This document shows, in pieces, positions 16,919 through 26,014 of a stretch of DNA of 64,000 bases (its first letter is position 1; each line of letters opens with the position of its first letter). The notes beneath the pieces are model-generated. The model made no database searches, was not told the origin of the DNA, and saw only the letters and a list, made by a program, of their open reading frames with translations. The DNA comes from JBECKS01 sp964557005. Its GTDB lineage: Bacteria > Pseudomonadota > Gammaproteobacteria > Pseudomonadales > JBECKS01. The translations under genes and the position numbers were made by a program. The stretch is taken from contig CAZKYI010000002.1 of NCBI GenBank assembly GCA_964557005.1, forward strand, positions 442,223 to 506,222, in the 5' to 3' direction.

Positions 16919-17869
16919 GTGAAACAAAAACAAAGTTTGAGTGGTCGCCCGAAGTTTGAGTGGCATCTTGTGTATCCAAAGCACTGGCCAACCTGGATGG
17001 CCCTCGGTGTGATGTGGACGATTGTTCAGCTCCCTTATGCTGTGCTGGTGCAGTTGGCAAAAATGATTGCGTGGGTGTTTTATCATGTTTCAAGGAGCAG
17101 GCGGCATATTGCGGAAGTCAATTTGCGTTTATGTTTTCCTGATATGAGCGAAGCGGACAGAACGCAACTGCTCAGGGATAATTTTTTTTCAGCAGCGATG
17201 GGCTTGTTTGAAATGGGCATCACCTGGTGGTGGCCCAAGTGGCGCTATAAAAAAATTTATCGCATCGAGGGTTTGCAGCATCTTGAGCACTTGCAGGCAC
17301 AGGGCAAGGGCGTGTTGTTGATTTCGTGCCACTTTACCAATCTTGATTTTGGTGGCGGTGCGGTTGCGCATCATATCCCTGTTGATGCCTTGTTTCGTGC
17401 GCACAAGAATCCTGTGTTTGATTATGTTCAGGCGCGTGGACGTTGCAGTAACAATCCCGCCACTCAGCTTTTTGCGCGTGAAAATGTCAAGGATATGGTG
17501 AAGGCTTTGAGAAGTGGGCGCATTGTATGGCATGCACCCGATCAGGATTTTGGTACAAAAAACCGCGAGCAAAGCGTGTTTGTGAATTTGTTTGGTGTGC
17601 CTGCGGCAACCATCACCACCACTTCACGCATTGTCAAGGCCAGCAAGGCAGTGGTTGTGCCGTTTACGCAGAAACGCTTGAAAGATGGCTCGGGGTATCT
17701 GGTGACCATTCACCCGCCTGAGCAAGGTTTTCCTGCAAACAGTGATCAGGAAGATGCCGAGTTGTTAATTGCTTTTGTTGAAAAAGCGATACAGGATGCG
17801 CCTGATCAATATATGTGGGTGCACCGCCGATTCAAGACGCGGCCATCAGGTGAGCCGCCAGTGTACTGA
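16919..17869 (+). CDS. LpxL/HtrB-like lipid A biosynthesis acyltransferase
   Basis: 316-residue inner-membrane acyltransferase of the LpxL/LpxM family, which adds secondary acyl chains to the Kdo2-lipid A precursor. The catalytic HX4D box is CHFTNLD, and the family blocks DQDFGTKN...VNLFGVPAATIT and YMWVHRRFKTRP are clear. One hydrophobic segment lies near residues 28-55. The start is the GTG at 16919 because no suitable ATG precedes the conserved N terminus; the ribosome site is weak. Its last 38 bases overlap the convergent gene at 17832. Which acyl chain it adds, or whether it acts on another lipid, cannot be read. Confidence 0.9.
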   Translation: MKQKQSLSGRPKFEWHLVYPKHWPTWMALGVMWTIVQLPYAVLVQLAKMIAWVFYHVSRSRRHIAEVNLRLCFPDMSEADRTQLLRDNFFSAAMGLFEMGITWWWPKWRYKKIYRIEGLQHLEHLQAQGKGVLLISCHFTNLDFGGGAVAHHIPVDALFRAHKNPVFDYVQARGRCSNNPATQLFARENVKDMVKALRSGRIVWHAPDQDFGTKNREQSVFVNLFGVPAATITTTSRIVKASKAVVVPFTQKRLKDGSGYLVTIHPPEQGFPANSDQEDAELLIAFVEKAIQDAPDQYMWVHRRFKTRPSGEPPVY

Positions 17870-18140
17870 GGTTGGCTGTATCATCTTCACCAGTTTCATC
17901 AGTCATTAAATCCGTTTCGACCATAATGTTAAGTGCTGGCAGCTTGCGTTGGTTCAGCTCTGTTTCGATAACACGTGCGCGCACAGTGACATCTTTGAGA
18001 GTGATGTCAATTAACTGGTTTAACGCTTCGTCCTTGTACTGACCAACATAAACCAGATTGGCATCTTTGCCGCTAATCCACAAACCTTGCTTGCTGAAAT
18101 AGTGACCCTGGGCGCTTTGTACTACAAACACTTTACTCAT
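17832..18140 (-). CDS. Conserved hypothetical protein
   Basis: 102-residue protein of unknown function. It starts MSKVFVVQSAQGHYFSK and has acidic, low-complexity stretches toward the end (DETGEDD). There is no signal peptide, membrane segment or known motif. AGGAAA precedes the ATG at 18140. It lies 14 bases downstream of the NUDIX gene on the same strand, and its end overlaps the convergent LpxL-like gene by 38 bases. The good ribosome site and coding look support a real gene. Confidence 0.7.
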   Translation of the reverse strand: MSKVFVVQSAQGHYFSKQGLWISGKDANLVYVGQYKDEALNQLIDITLKDVTVRARVIETELNQRKLPALNIMVETDLMTDETGEDDTANLSTLAAHLMAAS

Positions 18141-18154
18141 CGCGATTTCCTGTT

Positions 18155-18631
18155 TTATGGGTGAAATTTTTTGAGCCAGTCTTTAACTGCTGGCCCTGTA
18201 CCAACTTCCCATGGAACGAGTTCTGAGGGAGCTACGGCTTTTAATTCTGCAATTTCTTCGTTTCTGAACACGCGCCCTTCGGCTTTGGTGTGAAAAGCGA
18301 TAATCAACTGATTGGCTTGCGGGAAAATATAATTGCCAATGAAAGTACATTCGGTGACATCAAGACTGATTTCTTCTTTCACTTCGCGAATAATGCCTTG
18401 CTCTGGTGTTTCACCTTTTTCAAGAAAACCGGTAATCAAACCAAACATACCTTCCGGCCAGCCAGTGTTTCGGGCTAACAGAATATCGCCCTTCCATTCC
18501 ACAATCGCCGCAACCACTGGAGTTGGATTGTCCCAATGAATAAAACCACAGTTGGCTGCGCACACCAGACGATTGATTTGATCGATTTCCTTAACCTGTA
18601 AAGGTGTGGCACACATGGGGCAAAATTTCAT
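18155..18631 (-). CDS. NUDIX hydrolase with N-terminal zinc ribbon
   Basis: 158 residues. An N-terminal four-cysteine ribbon (CPMC ... CAANC) precedes a NUDIX domain whose box reads GFLEKGETPEQGIIREVKEE, a full match to Gx5Ex7REUxEE. The glycine two residues later is Ser. This layout is like NudC NADH pyrophosphatase without its extra N-terminal domain. It would hydrolyse a nucleoside diphosphate linked to another group, using Mg or Mn. It is followed 14 bases later by the hypothetical gene ending at 17832. The substrate is uncertain. Confidence 0.88.
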   Translation of the reverse strand: MKFCPMCATPLQVKEIDQINRLVCAANCGFIHWDNPTPVVAAIVEWKGDILLARNTGWPEGMFGLITGFLEKGETPEQGIIREVKEEISLDVTECTFIGNYIFPQANQLIIAFHTKAEGRVFRNEEIAELKAVAPSELVPWEVGTGPAVKDWLKKFHP

Positions 18632-18715
18632 GGATTTTCTCCCGTGTAATCAACTGTTATGAAAAATTGGATGCAGGCATTATAGCCAAATTTTTTTTGA
18701 AAAAAACCTTAGCGC

Positions 18716-19783
18716 CTAATTTTTTGCAAGTGCTGAATCTTGACTTTTCTGTTGTTTGCTTGCTTCTTTTTTGGCCATCAGTTGTGAGACAGGAATCAGT
18801 CTGAAACCACGCGCTTCCAGTGTGGGCAGGGTCTTTTCAAGATAGCCAATCGTTGCGGGATAAGGGTGTCCAATCGCCAGTGCAAAACCGGTTTTCTCAC
18901 TGATGTTCAAGGTGTGCTCGAAAGCGGCATGAATGTAGTTTTCATTTTGTTCGTTATCGAGAAATACATTTCTGCTGATGTGCTGAACCTGATTTTGTTG
19001 CGCGAATTTTTCAGCAACAGACAGCGCAGTGGTGCGGCTATCGACAAAATACAGTTGATTTTTTTTGGCGCCTTGCATTACCCATTGCATGGCAACCGGA
19101 TCGGCAGTGAGCAAACTGCCCATGTGGTTATTCATGCCTGCGATATGGGGAATCGCATCAATGTCTGCTTGCAGCACGTCGAGAAATTCCGCTTCGGCAA
19201 GATTTTGCGTGAGCGCGCCGTCACCCAGTTTGCGCTTGTGTTCACTTTCCATCGGCGCATGCAGCATGATTTCCTTGTTCAGTTGATGCGCATGCTGCGC
19301 GACGGTTTTGCTGTAGGGCGTATGCGGCAGAACGGCGAGTGTGACCAAACCTGGAAGTTCGGCTGCACGCGTGTCCAGATGAATGTTGTTACCAATATCA
19401 TCAATGATAATGGCGACATAGCCTCTGACAGCTTCGATTTGAGGAATCGCAATTTTTATTTCTGTTTCAAGGTGGCTTTCGTTTTCAACAGCGATTTCAA
19501 CGGGTGTTTGTGTTTCAGTTGGCGCAGGTATGTCGCGTTCATAACTTACTGTCACGTCCAGAACAGGTACAGGTTTGGCAAGTACAGGTGTGAATTGAGG
19601 CACAGCAGGCGCAATGGAATAGGCAGGTAAAACAGGCAAGGCTCTTGCCTGACTTTGGTAGCGCAATTTGAGGAATTCCTGAAAAGATTGCTGTTGGGTT
19701 TTGTAAGCGGGATTGTTTGCGTGACTTGCAGACGACAAGCCCAGCAGCAGGCACAGACACAGGCGTAAAATTTTTTTAACCAA
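18716..19783 (-). CDS. yibQ: Divergent polysaccharide deacetylase family protein (YibQ)
   Basis: 355-residue precursor with a signal peptide ending about ASHA (residue 22), a proline-rich linker, and a DUF610/YibQ domain with the blocks AIIIDDIGNN, LAVLPHTPYS, LHAPMES, NNHMGS and FVDSRTT. These resemble polysaccharide deacetylases with altered metal residues. The protein is periplasmic and of unsettled function. It lies 7 bases after ctpA in the gpmI-envC-ctpA-yibQ series found in many gammaproteobacteria, which points to cell-wall remodelling. Confidence 0.88.
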   Translation of the reverse strand: MVKKILRLCLCLLLGLSSASHANNPAYKTQQQSFQEFLKLRYQSQARALPVLPAYSIAPAVPQFTPVLAKPVPVLDVTVSYERDIPAPTETQTPVEIAVENESHLETEIKIAIPQIEAVRGYVAIIIDDIGNNIHLDTRAAELPGLVTLAVLPHTPYSKTVAQHAHQLNKEIMLHAPMESEHKRKLGDGALTQNLAEAEFLDVLQADIDAIPHIAGMNNHMGSLLTADPVAMQWVMQGAKKNQLYFVDSRTTALSVAEKFAQQNQVQHISRNVFLDNEQNENYIHAAFEHTLNISEKTGFALAIGHPYPATIGYLEKTLPTLEARGFRLIPVSQLMAKKEASKQQKSQDSALAKN

Positions 19784-19790
19784 GAGTCGC

Positions 19791-21125
19791 TTACTGTTTC
19801 AGCTGATTGACGATGTGCAAGGACTTGAGCAAGGTCAGTGCCTGATACAGTTGAAAATCCGTTTCTGCCAGAGGTTTTTCCGGCTCTTCTTTTTTCGCCT
19901 TGAATGATTCTTTCAGTTTTTCAGTGGTGGAATTTTTATTTTTTTGTTCTTCGTCGCCGAGCAGATGTTTATCAAGATCGGCTTCCTTGAAGTAATCGTC
20001 ACCGGCACGCAGTGTGGTGAGTCTGCCCATTTCTACCATGATGTCAGGTTTGATGCCTTCGGCCTGAATGGAGCGTCCTGAAGGCGTGTAATAGCGGGCA
20101 GTTGTCAGTTTCAGCGCGTGATCCTTGTTGATACCCAAAACGGTTTGTACCGAGCCTTTGCCGAAGGTGGTGGTGCCCATGATGATGGCGCGTTTATGAT
20201 CCTGCAAAGCGCCCGCAACAATTTCAGAAGCCGAAGCCGAGCCGCCGTTCACCAACACCACCAGCGGTACACCGTTGGTAGCATCGCCTTTACCCGCTTT
20301 AAAATGTTTTTCAGATTGCGCATCTCTGCCTTTAATCGAAACCACGTTACCGCCGTTGAGAAACAAGTCACTGACTTCCACCGAGGCATCGAGCACACCG
20401 CCAGGATTGTTACGCAAGTCGAGTACCAAACCGTTCAGGCTGCCGTTGTTATCCTTGAGCAAGGTTTTATAGGCGGTTTTGAGGTCGCTGCCTGTTTGCA
20501 TCTGGAAATTTGAAACACGCAAATAACCGTAGCCTTCTTCAAGCGTGCGTTGTTTGACACTTTCCACCTTGATGATGTCGCGTGTGACACGGATTTCGAT
20601 GGGTTTGTTGACCCCTTCACGCACAATGGTGAGCAGAATTGATGTTTTGGGTTTGCCGCGCATTAAATCGACGGCTTCATTGAGCGTCATGCCGTTTACA
20701 TTTTTATCATCGAGTTTCACGATTAAATCACCCGCTTTGACACCCGCTTTATCAGCAGGTGTGTCATCAATCGGTGAAATCACTTTGACATAACCTTCTT
20801 CCATACCAACGACAATTCCCAAGCCACCAAATTCACCAGTGGTGCTGACTTTGAGCGATTCATAATCCTGGGGTTTCAGATAAGCTGAATGTGGATCAAG
20901 TTCTGAGAGCATGCCGCGAATGGCATTTTCGAGCAGGGTTTTGTCTTCTACAGGTTCGACATAGGCTTGCTTGATTTGGTTAAACACATCAATGAACAGA
21001 CGCATTTCTTCCATGGGCAAGCCCGGCTGATTTTTATCAGCAACTACATAGCTCATGGCACCGATACAGACACCCAGTATCAGACTGATGGAAGAGGTGA
21101 AATAAATATTTTTTCCCAAGCGCAT
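19791..21125 (-). CDS. ctpA: S41 family carboxy-terminal processing peptidase CtpA
   Basis: About 444-residue serine protease anchored by an N-terminal hydrophobic segment. A PDZ domain (EFGGLGIVVGMEEGYVKVISP onward) is followed by the S41 core. The nucleophile Ser is in GGSASASEIVAGAL, and the general-base Lys is in TTTFGKGSVQ. It would trim periplasmic proteins, typically peptidoglycan hydrolases. The charged lysine-rich C terminus is extended. The ATG at 21125 has the strong site GGAGAAG just upstream; an ATG at 21179 with AAGG nearby would add 18 residues. It is flanked in the same direction by envC and yibQ, which fits envelope maintenance. Confidence 0.93.
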   Translation of the reverse strand: MRLGKNIYFTSSISLILGVCIGAMSYVVADKNQPGLPMEEMRLFIDVFNQIKQAYVEPVEDKTLLENAIRGMLSELDPHSAYLKPQDYESLKVSTTGEFGGLGIVVGMEEGYVKVISPIDDTPADKAGVKAGDLIVKLDDKNVNGMTLNEAVDLMRGKPKTSILLTIVREGVNKPIEIRVTRDIIKVESVKQRTLEEGYGYLRVSNFQMQTGSDLKTAYKTLLKDNNGSLNGLVLDLRNNPGGVLDASVEVSDLFLNGGNVVSIKGRDAQSEKHFKAGKGDATNGVPLVVLVNGGSASASEIVAGALQDHKRAIIMGTTTFGKGSVQTVLGINKDHALKLTTARYYTPSGRSIQAEGIKPDIMVEMGRLTTLRAGDDYFKEADLDKHLLGDEEQKNKNSTTEKLKESFKAKKEEPEKPLAETDFQLYQALTLLKSLHIVNQLKQ

Positions 21126-21259
21126 TAACTTCTCCAGAAAATGATTATTTGTTGATGTTTGGGTAGAGATTGTAGTCATAACTTAACCTTAGCAGGAATC
21201 CCGCCCGAGTACACCTTTGGCCAGTGAGCGGCAAGTTGGTTCGGTGAATTGATAAAACA

Positions 21260-22429
21260 TTATTTTTCCAGCCAGCCGCGCGGGTTAACAGGCTGTCCGT
21301 CATGCCTGAGTTCAAAATACAAACCTGATTCATATTGCCCACCGCTGTTGCCTGTGGTGGCCAGCACTTCACCGGCACGAATCCATTCTCCCGCCTCTTT
21401 GAGCAGGCTGGCATTGTGGCCATAAAGGCTCAGGAAACCTTCGCTGTGATCAACAATAATCACCAAACCGTAGCCACGAATCCAGTCGGAAAATACAACC
21501 CGTCCATCATAGATAGAACGCACATCTTCATTGAGCGGTGCGCTAATCAGCCAGCCATTCCATTGCATGTGACCACCGACGCGGTTACTGCCAAAACTGT
21601 TTTTAACCCTTCCCTGTACAGGGTAAGGCAGCTTGCCTTTATTTTTCCTGAAGGAAGTATTGTTAAGCCTGCTTGGAATATCTGCCCAGATTCCCCTGAG
21701 CGAGAGAAGTAATTTGTCGAGATGTACCTGTTCCGCCTGCAAGTTTTTTAACTCGGTATCCTTGCTTTTTATTTGTGCATTGAGTGTGTCCAGGGCGACC
21801 TGGCGTTCCTGTTGTCCTTTTTCCAGCGTTTTTGCCTGAATCGAAATATTTTTTTCGACGGCATCAAGACTCGCCAGTTCTTGCGCTATGGTGATTTTCT
21901 GGGCTTCGATGGCCTTGATGTTATCCTGAAAAGCCATGATGCGATTCACGCGTGCCTCGGAATAATAGTCATAATATTTCAGCAGGCGAGCAAGCTCTTC
22001 GGGATTTTCCTGATTGAGCAGCAGTTTTATTTTTTCCTGTCTGCCAATTTTGTAGATGGCTTGCAGGTCTTGATGGAGCGCAGCTTGTTGTTGCTGATTT
22101 TTTTCGTGAAGTATTTTTTGTTCAGCTTCAAGAAGCGTAATTTTTTTCTTGATGTCGCTTTGTTGCTGTTTCAGTGTACGTGCCTGTTGATAAAGACTGG
22201 ACAATTCTTTTTCAGTTTTCTTCAAGGCATTGTGTTCTTTCTGTTGAAAACTAAGATCCTTGCCCAGCTCCTTTTGCAGCAGGTTGATTTGTTTGGTGAC
22301 ACTTTCAAGCTGTTTTTGGGTAAGCTCTACTTTTTTTTCAGTATCGTTTGCCAAACTTGCACTGGTTGTAAAAGCAAGCAGAACAAATAATGAAATACTG
22401 ATGCTGCGTTTTTTGTCCATAGTGAGCAT
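21260..22429 (-). CDS. envC: Murein hydrolase activator EnvC
   Basis: 389-residue periplasmic protein. It has a signal peptide (cut near ASLA), a long coiled coil (about 30-250) and a C-terminal LytM/M23 domain. The metal-site residues of active M23 peptidases are replaced: GGHMQWNGW where HxxxD is expected, and YFELRHDG where HxH is expected. That is the degenerate state of EnvC, which activates amidases at the septum instead of cutting itself. It lies 4 bases after gpmI. An ATG three codons further in (22420) is an equally possible start. Confidence 0.92.
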   Translation of the reverse strand: MLTMDKKRSISISLFVLLAFTTSASLANDTEKKVELTQKQLESVTKQINLLQKELGKDLSFQQKEHNALKKTEKELSSLYQQARTLKQQQSDIKKKITLLEAEQKILHEKNQQQQAALHQDLQAIYKIGRQEKIKLLLNQENPEELARLLKYYDYYSEARVNRIMAFQDNIKAIEAQKITIAQELASLDAVEKNISIQAKTLEKGQQERQVALDTLNAQIKSKDTELKNLQAEQVHLDKLLLSLRGIWADIPSRLNNTSFRKNKGKLPYPVQGRVKNSFGSNRVGGHMQWNGWLISAPLNEDVRSIYDGRVVFSDWIRGYGLVIIVDHSEGFLSLYGHNASLLKEAGEWIRAGEVLATTGNSGGQYESGLYFELRHDGQPVNPRGWLEK

Positions 22430-22433
22430 CAGG

Positions 22434-23972
22434 TTAGAAACGAATCAGATTTCTTCCAGTCATTTCTTTGGGTGCTTGCAGATTCATAATGTGTAGCAGC
22501 GTAGGGGCTACATCTGAAAGCAGACCGCCCTCTACCAATTCAGCCTTGCGCCCAATATAAATTAACGGGACAGGCTCGCAGGTGTGTGAGGTGAGTGCCT
22601 GATGTGAATGTGCATCGAGCATTTGCTCAAGATTTCCGTGATCAGCGGTAATTAGACATTCACCGCCTGTTTTTTCCAAAGCTGCTTTTACGCGCCCGAT
22701 ACACACGTCGATGGTTTCTGCTGCCTTGATGGCGGCATCAAGTTTACCCGTATGCCCCACCATGTCGCCGTTGGCATAATTGCAGATAATCAAATCGTAT
22801 TGTCGGCTTTCGATGGCAGCACACAGTTTGTCAGTGAGTTCGGGTGCAGACATTTCAGGTTGCAAATCGTAGGTGGCAACCTTGGGTGAGGGAATCAGTT
22901 CGCGTTGCTCACCCGCATACAGTGCTTCCTTGCCCCCGCTAAAGAAAAACGTGACGTGCGCGTATTTTTCGGTTTCAGCAATGCGCAGTTGGGTAAGCCC
23001 GAGATTGGACAGATATTCCCCAAGGTCATTGTTGATTTGCAGGGGCGGGTAAGCGCAGCTTGCGGGCAGGGTGTCGGCATATTGTGTCAGCGTAACAAAA
23101 TTTTCCACAGGAAATCTGTTGCCTCGCTCAAAGTCTGTAAAATTCTGCTCAACAAAAGCGCGGGTGAGCTGGCGTGCACGATCCGCTCTGAAATTCATAA
23201 ACAACACGCTATCTTGCGGCGCGATGGCGATACGTTTTCCTTCGGGTTGAATGCTGGTGCATTGCACAAACTCGTCGCTTTCACCGCGCTGGTAAGCCGC
23301 TTCAAGTGCGCTTAAGGCATCTTCAAAGACATACTCTGCCTTGGCGCTGGTGAGCAGATGGTAGGCAGGTTCAACACGTTCCCAACGCTTGTCTCTGTCC
23401 ATTGCATAGTAGCGACCAACCACCGAGGCGATGTAGCCACAGCCCATGCTTTTCAGTTTTTTATCGAAACGCTCAAGGCTCGCTTGTGCCGAGCGTGGCG
23501 GCGTATCACGACCATCAAGAAAGGCATGTACATAAATTTCCCTGCAACCTTGTTGTTGCGCAAGTTCAATCGCTGCTTCAATCTGATCTTCGTGGCTATG
23601 TACACCGCCTTTCGACAACAAGCCAATGATGTGAAAACGTGTAGCTTGCTGCGCACATTTTTGTGCGAGTGCACACAACACAGGATTGTTGAAAAAGTGG
23701 CCATCACGAATGTCTTTATCGATGCGTGTGAGATCCTGATACACCACACGTCCTGCACCCAGATTCATATGGCCCACTTCGGAATTTCCCATTTGCCCTG
23801 AGGGAAGCCCGACGTCTTCGCCCGAACCTGAAATCAGTGTCTTGGGATTGTTCTGCCACAAGGCATCCCAGTTGGGGGTGTTGGCCAAAGCAATGGCATT
23901 GGCTTCGCGTTCTTCACGGTGCCCCCAGCCATCAAGAATCATCAGTAAATGAGGTTTGCGTAATTCAGACAT
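22434..23972 (-). CDS. gpmI: 2,3-bisphosphoglycerate-independent phosphoglycerate mutase
   Basis: 512-residue glycolytic enzyme interconverting 3- and 2-phosphoglycerate with two Mn ions. The metal-binding start LMILDGWG, the catalytic Ser block GQMGNSEVGHMNLGAGR and the late CLITADHGNLEQM motif are intact. The length is normal. The ATG at 23972 gives the usual MSELRKP start; an ATG three codons earlier (23981) is possible, and neither has a strong ribosome site. It heads the minus-strand series with envC, ctpA and yibQ, and is divergent from yibN-secB. Confidence 0.96.
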   Translation of the reverse strand: MSELRKPHLLMILDGWGHREEREANAIALANTPNWDALWQNNPKTLISGSGEDVGLPSGQMGNSEVGHMNLGAGRVVYQDLTRIDKDIRDGHFFNNPVLCALAQKCAQQATRFHIIGLLSKGGVHSHEDQIEAAIELAQQQGCREIYVHAFLDGRDTPPRSAQASLERFDKKLKSMGCGYIASVVGRYYAMDRDKRWERVEPAYHLLTSAKAEYVFEDALSALEAAYQRGESDEFVQCTSIQPEGKRIAIAPQDSVLFMNFRADRARQLTRAFVEQNFTDFERGNRFPVENFVTLTQYADTLPASCAYPPLQINNDLGEYLSNLGLTQLRIAETEKYAHVTFFFSGGKEALYAGEQRELIPSPKVATYDLQPEMSAPELTDKLCAAIESRQYDLIICNYANGDMVGHTGKLDAAIKAAETIDVCIGRVKAALEKTGGECLITADHGNLEQMLDAHSHQALTSHTCEPVPLIYIGRKAELVEGGLLSDVAPTLLHIMNLQAPKEMTGRNLIRF

Positions 23973-24084
23973 AAACAGCATCGCTTGTGGGAAAGTGCGC
24001 TATTTTACCTGAAAAATCAGGCTTCATATATCATGCCAACAGGTTATACTCGCGCCCTTCATTTTTTTGAATACAGGGTTAAAT

Positions 24085-24498
24085 ATGGATCAGGCGATTG
24101 AGTTTTCCATTAATCATTGGCCTTTGGTTGTTTCTTTTATTGTGCTGTTATTTCTCGCCATTCGTATCGAAATGAATGCCAGCGGCACCGCGCTCACGAC
24201 ACATCAACTGACTGCCAAGGTAAACAACGAATCTGCTCAAATTATTGATGTGCGTGAAGCGAAGGATTTCAAAACAGGCCATATTGTCGATGCCATTAAC
24301 GTGCCTTTGGCCAAGCTGGAGAGCGAGCTGGGCAATTTACAAAAATACAAACAGTCGCCTGTGATTGTGGTGTGTCAGTTGGGTCAGCATGCAGGTCAGG
24401 CTGTGAAGAAACTGGAAGCCGCAGGCTTTGGAAATGTAGCGCGTTTGTCTGGCGGCATGTCGGCGTGGCGTTCTGAAAATCTGCCAGTTGTGAAATAG
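24085..24498 (+). CDS. yibN: Membrane-anchored rhodanese-like protein YibN
   Basis: 137 residues. One N-terminal membrane segment (about 11-27) is followed by a rhodanese domain. The active-site Cys lies in VVVCQLGQHAG, and the start block IIDVREAKDFKTGHI is typical. It would carry a persulfide on the cytoplasmic side. The ATG at 24085 has AGGG about 7 bases before it. It lies 23 bases upstream of secB. In many relatives grxC sits between the two; it is absent here. Confidence 0.88.
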   Translation: MDQAIEFSINHWPLVVSFIVLLFLAIRIEMNASGTALTTHQLTAKVNNESAQIIDVREAKDFKTGHIVDAINVPLAKLESELGNLQKYKQSPVIVVCQLGQHAGQAVKKLEAAGFGNVARLSGGMSAWRSENLPVVK

Positions 24499-24521
24499 CA
24501 AACTATCTGGAATCTATTGTT

Positions 24522-24980
24522 ATGAGTAATGCACAAAACCTGATTCGCCCAGTGTTACAACGCGTGTATGTGAAGGACATCTCTTTTGAAGCACCCAATG
24601 TGTTGAAAAGTGTGAACAAGGACTGGAAGCCTGATTTAAAACTCGATTTGAATACGCGCGTGAATCGTGTGGAAGAAAAAATATTTGAGGTAGTGCTTGC
24701 GATTACCGCAACTGTAAAAAGTGGTGGAGAAACCGCTTATATTTGTGAAGTGCAACAGGCGGGTATTTTCACAGTCAATGCAACAACCGACGATGAACTT
24801 AAAAAAGCACTCGGCTGTGATTGCCCAACCATGTTGTTTCCCTTTGGTCGTGAAGTGGTGAGTGATCTGGTTGCGCGTGGCGGCTTTCCTTCCTTGTTAT
24901 TGGTGCCTGTTAATTTTGAACAACTCTATGCACAGGCACTGGCAGAACAACACTCTGCGGCTACGGCAACCAAACACTAA
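24522..24980 (+). CDS. secB: Protein-export chaperone SecB
   Basis: 152-residue tetrameric chaperone that holds preproteins unfolded and passes them to SecA. The family blocks QRVYVKDISFEAPN, YICEVQQAGIF and LFPFGREVVSDLVARGGFPSLLLVPVNFEQLY are clear, and the length is close to E. coli SecB (155). It is in an operon with yibN and convergent with the SbmA-like gene 12 bases away. Confidence 0.97.
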   Translation: MSNAQNLIRPVLQRVYVKDISFEAPNVLKSVNKDWKPDLKLDLNTRVNRVEEKIFEVVLAITATVKSGGETAYICEVQQAGIFTVNATTDDELKKALGCDCPTMLFPFGREVVSDLVARGGFPSLLLVPVNFEQLYAQALAEQHSAATATKH

Positions 24981-24992
24981 GGCTCTGAAAAG

Positions 24993-25979
24993 CTAGAGCG
25001 CAGTCTTCGGCTTGTGGATTTCGTTTTCAAACGCTTTCAGGCGTTTGTAAATCGACATCAGCTCAACAATCGTGCTCCACGAATTTACCAGAAACTGAAA
25101 AGAATCCTCAACCTTGCCAAAAGCACGAATCACTTGCTGCATCACACCCAGCGTGATTGCACCGGCAACAATGGTCGGCCCCATCGCCACATAGGGAACA
25201 ATGACGGTGAATTGCAGATAAGACCATTTGGCAATATCAAAATACAAATAGTGTTTGAACAATATGTAATAGTTGTTACGCACATGGCCAAATAATTCCG
25301 AAATTTTGGGCGGCTGCGCTCTCTCTTCATGGTCTTCGCCGAGCACCAGTTCCTTGCGATAAGCGGCCTCTACCATCTGGTTGTTAAATTCCAGTCCAGG
25401 CAATTTCTGCCCGACGATGGCAAGCACCGCAGTACCAATGATTGCCGAGATAATCGCGATAAATACAAAGGCCTGTTCTACATGCCCAATCCAGGGCAGT
25501 TCAGTAACGTGTTCACTCAAGCCCCACAAAATCGGCAAGAAGGCAACCAGTGTCATCAGCGAACGCACAAACACAATGCCCAGGCCTTCGACAATGCGTG
25601 CAAAACGCATGGTGTCTTCCTGCACCCTTTGTGCCGCACCTTCAATATGGCGCAGTTTCGGCCAGTGACTCATGTAGTAGTCATTCATGGCGGTGCGCCA
25701 GCGAAACACATAGTGTTTTACAAAAAAATCGAGCAGCACTGCAATCACAATGTAAATGCCAGCGATTTTTGCAAAGGTCAGCAAAAAGGCGAGCATGTTT
25801 TCAAAAGAATTTTTATGGGGGTTGGCTAAAGAATCCTGAATAAAATTGTAAAACTCACCAAACCATTCATTGATTTGCACATCGACCTGCACCTTGTACC
25901 AGGTGCCGCCTAAAATAATCGCAGTGCCTAACAGTGACCACAGAAACCAGTCTTTATTGAGAAAAAACGAACGGAACAT
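24993..25979 (-). CDS. SbmA/BacA-like peptide transporter family protein
   Basis: About 328 residues with six to eight hydrophobic segments and no ATPase domain. The stretch FRWRTAMNDYYMSHWPKLRHIEGAAQRVQEDT is characteristic of the SbmA/BacA family, which imports peptides and peptide antibiotics using the proton gradient. The late block VNSWSTIVELMSIYKRLKAFE also fits. The ATG at 25979 has AGG about 9 bases upstream. It follows lipA by 35 bases and may be the last gene of the long envelope-lipoate series. Confidence 0.88.
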   Translation of the reverse strand: MFRSFFLNKDWFLWSLLGTAIILGGTWYKVQVDVQINEWFGEFYNFIQDSLANPHKNSFENMLAFLLTFAKIAGIYIVIAVLLDFFVKHYVFRWRTAMNDYYMSHWPKLRHIEGAAQRVQEDTMRFARIVEGLGIVFVRSLMTLVAFLPILWGLSEHVTELPWIGHVEQAFVFIAIISAIIGTAVLAIVGQKLPGLEFNNQMVEAAYRKELVLGEDHEERAQPPKISELFGHVRNNYYILFKHYLYFDIAKWSYLQFTVIVPYVAMGPTIVAGAITLGVMQQVIRAFGKVEDSFQFLVNSWSTIVELMSIYKRLKAFENEIHKPKTAL

Positions 25980-26014
25980 AAATATCAACCTGTTTTAAAA
26001 AAGGGTGAGCAAAC

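Noticed and set aside
24981..25000. GCTCT ... AGAGC small hairpin between secB and the SbmA-like gene
   Set aside because: Only 5 bp and no T run; not a convincing terminator.
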